Part shown: positions 7,295-16,600 of the stretch, piece by piece
Layout: each line of letters opens with the position of its first letter
Numbering within the stretch: position 1 is the first letter of the stretch
NCBI RefSeq assembly: GCF_013139515.1
Contig: NZ_WTAR01000155.1
Coordinates: forward strand, 1 to 37,429
DNA: 37,429 nt
Reading direction: 5' to 3'
Source: Lutibacter sp.
Lineage (GTDB): Bacteria > Bacteroidota > Bacteroidia > Flavobacteriales > Flavobacteriaceae
The notes under the pieces: generated by a model
Seen by the model: only the letters and a program-made list of their open reading frames with translations
What the model was told of the DNA's origin: nothing
Databases searched by the model: none
Position numbers and translations under genes: made by a program

Positions 7295-10156
7295 TTGAAC
7301 AATAAAAAATTCCATATTACTATTATTTTTACATTATTAATATGGAGTTTTTCCTATGCTCAAAAATATACCAATTACACAACAGAGAATGGCTTACCTA
7401 GCAATCATATTTACACCATTTTACAAGATCCTGAAGGGTTTATTTGGTTTTTATCCGATAAAGGAATGGTGAAATTTAATGGTAACCTTTTTAAAGTGTT
7501 CACCACAAAACAAGGTTTACCTAATAATGATGCATGGGAAGGGTTTACAACACCCGATAGCAAAGTTTGGTACTTATCAAAAGCTTCAGAGCTTGGCTAT
7601 ATAGAAAATGACAGTGTGTATTCATTTCAAAATAATGATGATGGTGAAATAATGAACCCTATTTTTTCTAGCCAAATTAAAAATGACGTTTACCCAACTT
7701 CCCCTACAAAAACCCACAAACTAATAAATGGAAAATGGAAAGTTATATTCAATAATTATTCAACTGATGCAAGTAACGATAAAGTTAAAACTTTTCATAA
7801 AAAAATAAGTCAATTACAACTTAATGTTAACACTAGTAATTTAGATATCATTAATAAAAAAAATACAATTATTAAACAAATTGCTGTACACAATTTACTT
7901 AAACAACTTTCCGTAAGAGGACAAATTACAGATAGTTTATTTACTTGGGTTTCAGAAAAAGAGTATTCAATTTTAAACCTTAATACATTAGAATTAAAAC
8001 GTTTTTTATTCAAAGATGAAATTGGATTAGAAACTGTAAAACACGCACGTATTAATTTAATAAACAACAAACTACAAATAACAGGAGCTGGTTTTGTTGG
8101 GTTTTTAGACAATAAACTACATATTAAAAATCCATTTTATTTCCCAAATGAAATAAAATCACATTTTGCTTTAATTGATAAAAATAACGCTATTTGGTTT
8201 GCTACTTTTTCAAACGGAATTTACAAACTCCCTTACTCTAAACGAAATAGTAGTTATTCATTAAACAATCAAAAAACAGGAAGATTAAGTATTACTGATA
8301 ATGCAATTTATACAACTGCTTTTAACAAAGGTTTTTATAAAATGGATACAGTCACAAATAAATTTAACCTTTTTTTAAAAGAAGAAGAATTTCCTTTTAG
8401 AGTTAAAGAAATTAAAGAGTTAAACACCGTATTTTTTCCTTCAAAATATAAATTTCGTTATTTAAAAAATAAAAAATTAACAACTATTGACTTTACAAAA
8501 CCAGGTGAACTTTCAAATGCCGTTGCTTCTCAATTAATTTATCACAACACTAATTTATACAGCATTTTTCCTTTTGGTATTAATAAGCTAAATACCAACA
8601 ACTTTGCTACAGAGAAAGAATATTTACAAGCCGGTTGTAATTTTTTACTTTCGTTTAACAATCAATTATTAATTGCCACAAATAATGGTTTAAAAGAATT
8701 AAGAAACGACCATATAGTTGAAATAAAATTAAACAATCATCATTTTAACAAACCTATTTTATCTTTAAATAAAATCTCTTATTCACAATTTTTAATAAAT
8801 ACTGATGGTTTTGGAAGTTATATTTCCAGTTTTAACACGCTATTTCAGTTACCTAATTCTGAATTTTTAACGGTTGAAAATGCTTTTATTGAAAATAAAA
8901 ATATTTGGTTGGCTACTAATGAAGGAGTTTTAAAATACACAAAAATTAATGACTCTTATAAATTTATAAAAAAAATAAATTCAAATAACGGACTTCCATC
9001 AAATATAGTTAACGATATTTTAATTCGTAAAAATAAAATTATAGCGAGTACCAATAACGGTATTGCAATACTTCCAAAAAATCAAGAAAATAAATCACAA
9101 TTCTTAACCATCTATTTAGAAAACGCCAACTATAACAATCAAAAAATAATTAGTGATAGTTCAACTTTTAACTATAAAAACGATAATAATGTTACGTTTT
9201 CTGTTTCAAGTATAAATTTTGATGAAAACACTTCTAAATTAAATTACAATTATAAATTATCACCCGTTCAAAACAATTGGATTAATACTAGCTCTACAAC
9301 AATAAACTTTACAGATTTACCACCAAATAACTATAATTTAGAACTAGAAACACAGGGAGTTACTAAAAATTACACATTTAAAATAACGCCTTTATGGTAT
9401 CAATACACCATTTCAAAAATTGGAATAACACTTTTAATATCCCTATTTGTAGGTTTTTTATTATCCAAAATTAGAAATAGAGAATTAGCTAAAAAAACAG
9501 CAAAATTAAACACACAAAAACAATTAGCTGAATATGAATTACATGCACTACGATCTCAAATGAATCCTCATTTTGTATTTAATTCATTAAACGCAATTCA
9601 ATACTACATCACTAAAAATGAAATTGAATTATCTGAAAAATATTTAGTTCGATTTTCTAGATTGATTCGGAAATTCTTCGATTTTTCAAAAGATAAGTTT
9701 ATAACTTTAGAACAAGAAATTTCTTTACTAAATAATTACTTAGAAATTGAAAAAATGCGTTTTGGTGATGATTTTATCTATGAATTTAACATTGATAAAA
9801 CACTAAAATTAAACGAACAAAAAATTCCCACAATGCTTTTACAACCCATTGTTGAAAATGCAGTTAACCACGGTTTATTTCATAATGAAGGAAAAGGATT
9901 AATTAAAATTGAATTTTTGAAAGATCCTTTGAGTAATTTTATAGTGAAAATATCAGACAATGGTGTAGGGCTCACAAAAGCCAAAGAAATAAAAGAAAAC
10001 TCAATAAAAACTCACATTTCAAAATCTAGCGAAATCATTCAAAATAGAATTGAATTACTGAACCAATCTAAAGTGTGGTTTATAACGTATTCTATTAAAG
10101 AGTTACAAAATTCAACAGGTACAATTGTTCAACTAACTTTTCAAAATAATGAGTAA
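7295..10156 (+). CDS. Propeller-type LytS-like sensor histidine kinase
   Basis: This 953-aa inner-membrane sensor has a signal peptide (MNNKKFHITIIFTLLIWSFSYAQ) and a long periplasmic beta-propeller with regulator repeats (YTTENGLPSNHIYTILQDPEG with GFIWF near the start; NNGLPSNIVNDI near residue 565). A Y_Y_Y-like Ig domain follows (about 620-690), then one membrane helix (about 700-722) and a short coiled region. The cytoplasmic His_kinase domain has LRSQMNPHFVFNSLNAIQ, phospho-acceptor His759, and the HATPase has QPIVENAVNHG and ISDNGVGL. This is the family that pairs with LytTR regulators. The start is TTG at 7295: an in-frame stop at 7280-7282 leaves no upstream ATG, and TTG puts the signal peptide exactly at the N-terminus. 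The end overlaps the regulator gene by 8 nt. The ligand is unknown. Confidence 0.92.
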   Translation: MNNKKFHITIIFTLLIWSFSYAQKYTNYTTENGLPSNHIYTILQDPEGFIWFLSDKGMVKFNGNLFKVFTTKQGLPNNDAWEGFTTPDSKVWYLSKASELGYIENDSVYSFQNNDDGEIMNPIFSSQIKNDVYPTSPTKTHKLINGKWKVIFNNYSTDASNDKVKTFHKKISQLQLNVNTSNLDIINKKNTIIKQIAVHNLLKQLSVRGQITDSLFTWVSEKEYSILNLNTLELKRFLFKDEIGLETVKHARINLINNKLQITGAGFVGFLDNKLHIKNPFYFPNEIKSHFALIDKNNAIWFATFSNGIYKLPYSKRNSSYSLNNQKTGRLSITDNAIYTTAFNKGFYKMDTVTNKFNLFLKEEEFPFRVKEIKELNTVFFPSKYKFRYLKNKKLTTIDFTKPGELSNAVASQLIYHNTNLYSIFPFGINKLNTNNFATEKEYLQAGCNFLLSFNNQLLIATNNGLKELRNDHIVEIKLNNHHFNKPILSLNKISYSQFLINTDGFGSYISSFNTLFQLPNSEFLTVENAFIENKNIWLATNEGVLKYTKINDSYKFIKKINSNNGLPSNIVNDILIRKNKIIASTNNGIAILPKNQENKSQFLTIYLENANYNNQKIISDSSTFNYKNDNNVTFSVSSINFDENTSKLNYNYKLSPVQNNWINTSSTTINFTDLPPNNYNLELETQGVTKNYTFKITPLWYQYTISKIGITLLISLFVGFLLSKIRNRELAKKTAKLNTQKQLAEYELHALRSQMNPHFVFNSLNAIQYYITKNEIELSEKYLVRFSRLIRKFFDFSKDKFITLEQEISLLNNYLEIEKMRFGDDFIYEFNIDKTLKLNEQKIPTMLLQPIVENAVNHGLFHNEGKGLIKIEFLKDPLSNFIVKISDNGVGLTKAKEIKENSIKTHISKSSEIIQNRIELLNQSKVWFITYSIKELQNSTGTIVQLTFQNNE

Positions 10157-10895
10157 TACAATACATGCAATAATTGTTGACGACGAAAAAAATGCCATGG
10201 AAAGCTTAGCTTTAAAAGTGTCTAAATATTTTCCAAACATTCGTATATCTCATAAATTTCAAAACCCTCAAAAAGCAGTTGAAGAAATAAATAAAAACCA
10301 TCCACATATTTTATTTTTAGATATTGAAATGCCCGTTTTAAGTGGTTTTGACGTGTTATCTAAAATTGAAAATCCTAATTTTGAAATCATTTTTGTTACC
10401 GCTTATAACGAATATGCCATTGATGCCATAAAACATTGCGCTATTGGTTATATTGTAAAGCCTATTGATAATGAAGAGTTAAAAGCTGCTATTGAAAATG
10501 CTTTAAAGAATATCAATCAAAAAAGTACATTAGAAAAAAACAGACAACTTTTAGAAAACCTAGTTTCAAATGGCAACTCAGTTATTGTAATTCCTACTCA
10601 AAAAGGGTTAAGTTTTATAAAAACTGATGACATTATTCGTTTTGAAGGTATTGATGGCTACACCAACATTATTTTAAAAAATAAAACAACCATTTTAAGC
10701 TCGTATAGTATTGGAAAATTCACTAAAACAAGTTCTTTACACAACTTTCACTTAGTACATAAATCTCACTTTATTAATCTAAATTTTATTAAGGAATATT
10801 TAAATGAAGGGTATATTGTATTAACTAATAATGATAAAATTCCAGTTTCAAAAATAAGACGCATCGAGTTTTTAGATAAGATTAGAAACAATTAA
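10149..10895 (+). CDS. LytTR-family response regulator
   Basis: The 248-aa protein has a receiver domain (about 1-125) with acidic pair Asp11/Asp12, phosphorylation site Asp58 in ILFLDIEMPVLSG, Thr84 in FVTAYNEYA and Lys104 in VKPIDNEE. It is joined to a LytTR DNA-binding domain (about 150-248, with IIRFEGIDGYTNIIL and LHNFHLVHKSHFINLNFI). This is the cognate output partner of the overlapping kinase. The ATG lies inside the end of the kinase gene (8-nt overlap), so translation is coupled. LytTR proteins bind two direct half-sites about 21 bp apart. Such a pair exists at 5078-5113 ahead of the Lgt paralogue, making that operon a candidate target. No second helix-turn-helix regulator was seen in the window. 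Confidence 0.95.
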   Translation: MSNTIHAIIVDDEKNAMESLALKVSKYFPNIRISHKFQNPQKAVEEINKNHPHILFLDIEMPVLSGFDVLSKIENPNFEIIFVTAYNEYAIDAIKHCAIGYIVKPIDNEELKAAIENALKNINQKSTLEKNRQLLENLVSNGNSVIVIPTQKGLSFIKTDDIIRFEGIDGYTNIILKNKTTILSSYSIGKFTKTSSLHNFHLVHKSHFINLNFIKEYLNEGYIVLTNNDKIPVSKIRRIEFLDKIRNN

Positions 10896-11014
10896 TAGAC
10901 CCTCTACACAATTTTAAGTATTTTTTTGTTTGTATTAACTAATAATTTCAGGACACACAATAGGCTTATCACACTTATAAAGAGCCTCTTAAAAATAATT
11001 TTAAATTTATTTTG

Positions 11015-11040
11015 TATATTGTAACAATTGTTACAATATA
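11015..11040. promoter_or_regulatory. Perfect 26-bp palindrome, operator candidate
   Basis: TATATTGTAACAA (11015-11027) is followed immediately by its exact reverse complement, ending at 11040. No T-run follows, so a terminator is unlikely. The site lies about 110 nt upstream of the ATG of the 825-aa secreted protein, in a 255-nt gap with no gene. The inner TTGTAACAATTGTTACAA core is the sort of symmetric site bound by a dimeric regulator. It does not resemble the direct repeats ahead of the Lgt paralogue, so a different regulator is implied. Confidence 0.55.
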
Positions 11041-11150
11041 GTAATTGCTTCTTTAAAAATAATTAAGCTATTAAATAGGGTAACAAAATTAAATTATGAT
11101 TGATATATGCTAAAACAATCATAAATAAATTACTAACTAAAAATCTACTA

Positions 11151-13628
11151 ATGAAAAAAATAATACTTCTTGTTTTTTTTGTGCTATCTATTGTAAGTTA
11201 TTCACAAGAAAAAGCATCTTCAGAAATTAACACAAGTAATTCAACAGACTCAAAACGTATTAGAAAAGGTACAACAATAGGAAAATGGACTGACATTTCT
11301 CAAGACTCAAAACGTATTGGAAGAGGCGCAGATGTTGGAGATTACGCTACTGTTCGTTTATCTTCCGGAATTTCAACACCTTCAGCAAGTTTTAAAGATA
11401 AAGCGTATGCTGAAAGTGGTAACTTTTTTGAACTTTCTGGCGCTTATTATTTTTCAAAATTTGGTTTTGGTGCAGCTATAGGTCAATACACAAATTCAAC
11501 CGATGCTAATTTAGAACGTTTAACAAATTCACTTAGCTTTGCAACAACAAATGCAACTGAAGATTGGAAAGTAACCTATTATGGTTTTGGCCCTGAATAC
11601 ACAACTTCATTTAATAAAATTCAAGCATCATTATTCCTTAGAACAGGAATACTATCCATTAAACCTATTTCTTTACAAAGTAACTATACTGAAAATACCG
11701 ATGTTGCATTTCCAATTTATGAGGCGTCTACAACTGAAACCTCAAACATTTCGTATGTTTCAACGGCTATTAAATTAGGCTATAATTTTAGCAATAACTT
11801 TAGTGTATTTGCAACTATAGATTTTATGTCTGCACTTTCAAATGACTTCACTATCACCGAAAAAAAAATAACAGACACTAACAGAAATGGCACAATTGAT
11901 TTAGAAGATTTTTTAAAATTAGATGCTGCTTCAATAACTTTTGATGAAATTAAAACAACAATAAAACCACAAACTACAAATTTTGGTATTGGATTAAGTT
12001 ACACATTTAGCTCAAAAAAAGACGGTGTTGGTGGTCAAACACACGGCCAACATAACAGAGGTAGAGCACCTGGGTCTATTAGCCCTGCATCTACTCCATC
12101 ACAAAATACTGGTTTGTTAGATTTTCAAAAACCAGATAAAGTTGAAGAGCAAACTTCTAGAATGAATAAAGGTGAATTAACTGATGTTATTGATAAAGGC
12201 AATGGTACTAAAGCTCAAGACCATAACGGAAGTAGAAGTAACACGACTTCTTCTAAAGTTGACCCTAACTCTAATGGTAATAATAACAGTGACGCTACAG
12301 TAAAGAGAAAAAAACCAGGAAGAACAACTTATAGCAATATTACATTAGAAAGAGGTTCATTGCTTGTTGGTGAAAATAGAGTTTCAATAACTTTAACAAA
12401 TCCTTCAAAAGAAAAAGCTGAGCAAAAAGACAAACAATTAAAACTTATAAATATTCTTCCAAAAAACAATAGTAATTTTAAAAATATAAATGAAATTGGT
12501 GCTTTTACTTGGAAGTTAATTGGTGTTAAAACACCAAAACCTAATTATATAATTGAAGTAACTAAAATAAGCAAAGCTCAACAACCTCAACGATCTTATA
12601 CGTCCAAAACTTCAAAAAACACTATAAATGCAAGTTCTATTTTTAAAGACGGAAAATTAAGTGATGGTAATTATAGATGGAAAGTTACAGAAACTACAAC
12701 TAGAATCTCTTCAAATCCAAGTTATTTTACAATGTCTAGTTGTGAAATAGATTTTACCATTGCAAATGAAGAAATTGAATGCTTAGGATATGAACAAGAA
12801 AATAGAAAATTTAAAATATGTTTTGATGTAACGTATTCAAGCACTTCAGGTGATTTAACTTATTTAGATCCATCATCTGGATTAACAGTTTACGACCAAA
12901 CATATGCAACATTATCACACACATTGGTAAGTCCAAACCTTACGCTTGTTTCACAAGTTGGCGCAACTACTTCAACAGTAAGTTATTGTTTTGAAGTAAC
13001 TGTTTCAGCAAGTGTAACTTCTATAGGTTTTGGATTGCAAGGTGACGATTTAGATCCAAGTCCAATTACTTGCCAACCAGGTGTTAGTCAATTATTTGAT
13101 GAATTGCCTAGTTGTATTTGTGATGATTGTGAAGAAATTGAACTATCATTTGATGACTTCAATATTACACCAAATGAAGGAACCGGAAATCAATTCAATT
13201 TCAACGGAAATATTAATGTAAACGTTCCCGTTTACGGAATTGAATTTCAAATACAGTCATACACTTATTCTGCAGCACCTAGTGCTTGTACAGAAGGCGT
13301 TAGCAGTATTGAAGAATCTGGTATGATTTTAATGCCAGGAACTTCAATCAATGGCTCAACAACATTACAGTTGTTTAATGAAACTGCATCAGGAAGTGCT
13401 AGTTCTAATGATAATGCTACAAAAGATATTAAATACACAAGTAATTCGCCATTAACAGGCCCAATACCAATAAACTTAAACATTGGCTTGCCTGGCCCAA
13501 TATCTGGTCTCGATCCTAGTTGCTGTGTTATAGATTACACTGTATGCATTAAAGTAAAAGTGTTTTATGAAGAAAGTAATTGTAAATCTTGTGTATTTAC
13601 ACATTGCTTCGAATTTAATAACCAATAA
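11151..13628 (+). CDS. Large secreted protein: beta-barrel-like N-terminus plus Cys-rich C-terminal module
   Basis: The open frame begins at a TTG (11100), but the ATG at 11151 puts the signal peptide (MKKIILLVFFVLSIVSYSQ) at the start, giving 825 aa. After a repeated DSKRI-(R/G)-(K/R)-G motif comes a region of alternating amphipathic strands (about 55-290, ending FGIGLSYTFSSK) like a small outer-membrane barrel. One of its loops contains DTNRNGTIDLEDF, an EF-hand-like calcium loop. A Gly/Ser/Asn-rich linker (290-400) follows, then a fibronectin-like segment (about 400-540), a Cys-containing domain (543-650) and a Cys-rich module (655-825) resembling one in the next gene. There is no obvious type IX secretion tail. 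It lies 11 nt upstream of the 1146-aa gene, so the two are co-transcribed. Not recognised as a whole. Confidence 0.85.
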   Translation: MKKIILLVFFVLSIVSYSQEKASSEINTSNSTDSKRIRKGTTIGKWTDISQDSKRIGRGADVGDYATVRLSSGISTPSASFKDKAYAESGNFFELSGAYYFSKFGFGAAIGQYTNSTDANLERLTNSLSFATTNATEDWKVTYYGFGPEYTTSFNKIQASLFLRTGILSIKPISLQSNYTENTDVAFPIYEASTTETSNISYVSTAIKLGYNFSNNFSVFATIDFMSALSNDFTITEKKITDTNRNGTIDLEDFLKLDAASITFDEIKTTIKPQTTNFGIGLSYTFSSKKDGVGGQTHGQHNRGRAPGSISPASTPSQNTGLLDFQKPDKVEEQTSRMNKGELTDVIDKGNGTKAQDHNGSRSNTTSSKVDPNSNGNNNSDATVKRKKPGRTTYSNITLERGSLLVGENRVSITLTNPSKEKAEQKDKQLKLINILPKNNSNFKNINEIGAFTWKLIGVKTPKPNYIIEVTKISKAQQPQRSYTSKTSKNTINASSIFKDGKLSDGNYRWKVTETTTRISSNPSYFTMSSCEIDFTIANEEIECLGYEQENRKFKICFDVTYSSTSGDLTYLDPSSGLTVYDQTYATLSHTLVSPNLTLVSQVGATTSTVSYCFEVTVSASVTSIGFGLQGDDLDPSPITCQPGVSQLFDELPSCICDDCEEIELSFDDFNITPNEGTGNQFNFNGNINVNVPVYGIEFQIQSYTYSAAPSACTEGVSSIEESGMILMPGTSINGSTTLQLFNETASGSASSNDNATKDIKYTSNSPLTGPIPINLNIGLPGPISGLDPSCCVIDYTVCIKVKVFYEESNCKSCVFTHCFEFNNQ

Positions 13629-13639
13629 AAATTACTATC

Positions 13640-16600
13640 ATGAAAAATAAAATATATACATTCAAAACATATATGTTGCTAGTAATTTTAATGGCAACTT
13701 CAATAGGATATTCACAAATAGCTGTAAATACAACACCCAATACTTCTACTTGTAATTTAAACGGAGATACGGTAACTGCATCAGTACCAACTGAAGCTTT
13801 AACAGGCGATAATATTGCTTTAAATATTACTTTACCAGGAACTTATGATGCAGGTTGTGTTAAAACAGTAACTATCACAAAATCTTCAAACTTAGTTTTT
13901 CAAAGTTCAGGAGCAATTCCTTTTGCTGATTTGGGAGGTGGAACCTACCAAAACACTGCTCCACCAATATTAGCAGGTAATGATGGGCAAAATTTCAATG
14001 TGTTTTTTAAGTTTCCAAATTATACAACTTGTAACGGTGCAATTGGAACTTTTGATGTAACTGTTACATTAGATTGCGCAGGTGTAATTACAACATGTAC
14101 AACTTCCGTAAATGTTATCGCAAGAGCCGATAATTATTGGTCAATTTCAAAAGAATTTTACACCGGAGATTTAACCTGCGGAACTTCAAAATGGAAAATT
14201 AAATTAACACATAACAATCCAAATGGACCCGGTTTAGGAACTTATAAATTGGCAGGAACTTTCTTAGAAAGCGGGTTGGTAACAGTTCCTATTATTAGTG
14301 GAAGTTCATATACAGTTAATATATCAACAACTTATAATGGATCATATACCTATTATGCAACTTTACAAAATTGTTCACCCGATGGAAGCACCATTACAAA
14401 TATTGTAGATTATAATTTTACTTTAGGAGATGGTTGTGATACAATGGTAGGCTCAGTTTCAGCAACTTCACCTCCATTGGCAAGTCCAAACGCATCTATC
14501 TCTTTTACAAAATGGGTTTCAAACAGTTATTATACCAACTTAACACCTGGTTGCGATGCACGCTATTATATAACAGTTTGTAACAATGGAAATGTACCTT
14601 GGACAGATTTAGTAATAACCGACAACTTAAATATTCCGGGAATTACTATAACAAATATTTCAATGCCCGCTGGTTGGACATCAAGTCCAATTGTGCCACC
14701 TTTTCCTCCTACTACTTATACTTTTTCTGCAGCTCCAGGGTTTGTATTGAACCCTAGTGATTGCCAAACAATTTATATAGATTTCCAAATTGATGGTGGT
14801 GCAACCATTGGTAGTACCATTTCAAATACTGCTAATTTAAGTTACGTAGCTTCAGGTACAGGTGGCGCTCCAGGAGGTCCTCCTATTGACCCTTGCCCTG
14901 GAATTAGTTGCCCAACTTTAGACTTAACTGTTCAAAATACAGATTCTACAGTAGATTTTGTTGTTGAAGAACCAAAAGCTATTCCATCAATCAAAAAATG
15001 TATTTTAGATCCACCAAACCCATTAATTCCACCTATTTATCAAATTGGAAATACTATTAAATATAGTATTATGGTTGGAAATTCTGGTTCAGGAAATTTA
15101 AACACAACTATTACTGATGCTTTAGGTTCGCCTCAAAATTTAGAAATTATGCCTGGCTCTATAACCTATGATTATTATGCTAATCAAAATGCAGGTTATA
15201 AAAATAGTTGTAGTCCTCCTTTTGGTGCACCAGATCCAATTATACCACCATTTTCAGTTACTGCAAATACGGTAGATTTACAAAATCCTACTTGGGCTAT
15301 TACAGATATGCCTGGAATTTGTGACCTTAATAGATCAAACTTCTTAATTATTACATTTGAAGCTGAAATTTTACCACAACTTTCTGGATCAAAAACAAAT
15401 ATAGCAACAGTTCCTTATGGCGCTGGTACTTTAAGCAGTTCTGTAAATTATAGTATTGATCAGGTTGGTATTTTAGCAATTCACAAAGAAGCTGATGAAG
15501 AAATTGTTGAAAACGGCCAATCGTTTAATTACACGGTTACAGTTTCAAATAATGGTAGTGTACCGTTAGATAACATTGTTGTTACAGATATGTTACCTGA
15601 TTGTGTTACAATTAACGGACAAATTAGAATTGAAGACGATCTTACAAATCCAATTACAAGTAGTTCTTCTGGAAATGTAATAATTACTATTGATCCTTCA
15701 ACACAACTTCTTCCGGGAGATAATTTTATAATTACCATTCCGGTTGTTAAATCTGGTGGCGGAAACTGTTGTAATGAAAGTGTTTCTGTAACTGCTGAAA
15801 TGACTACAACTGGTGTTGAATTAACTGCAAACTACGGAAGTGAAGAAGCGCCTGCAGCTTGTGTTAGTGGAACTGAATGTTGTGATATTGAAGATTTTGA
15901 TGCTTCAATAAAAGAAAACAACGGAAGTTTTAATGTTACTATTAACGGTGGAAGTGTTCCAATACAAGAAGTTGAAATTTCTATGATTGATTATCATGTT
16001 GAATATTCCAACCCAGATTGTAAGCCTGATGATATGGGTAACTTTGGAACGTTATCTACTTCTAACACAACGTTAGCTAATTTAATTTTAAATGCGGGTG
16101 ATAACAATACAAGTAGTCTTACTTGGTTACCTGGCTCACCGGGAATTTTAAACAGTAGTGTTAATTTAAACATTGTTGATCCGCTCACATTAAATTTAGA
16201 TTGTTGTGATGTTGTATTCTCTTTCTGTTTAAAAGTGCGAGTTAAAGATGTAAATTGTAACGTATGCGAAAAAATAATTTGTTATACATCTGGCCAACAA
16301 GATGAACCTTGTGAAATAAACATTAAAGATATTGGTCAAGGAAAAATATATTGTCCGGGAGATAGCATTACATTAAATTGGAGTGGTTCTACACCTTCAG
16401 GTTTTGTAAATGTTTCTTTATTTGACAATACAAATAATGCTGTTTATCAAGTTTTAGCAACTGGCATACCTAATACGGGTGTTTTCACTTACACAATACC
16501 AGCTGGTATTCCTTGTGATCCTCCTAGAACTTGGTCGTTAATTGTTGAAGATTCTGAAAGTTTATGTTTAGGTAGAAGTAACACATTTACCATAAAATGT

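Noticed and set aside
10896-11014. Terminator or second LytTR repeat pair after the regulator gene
   Set aside because: ATTAACTAATAA at 10934 resembles part of the 5078 repeat, but no partner lies 21 bp away on either side, and no clear hairpin plus T-run was found.
11100-11150. TTG start giving a 17-residue extension to the 825-aa protein
   Set aside because: The extension would bury the signal peptide; the ATG at 11151 places it at the N-terminus.
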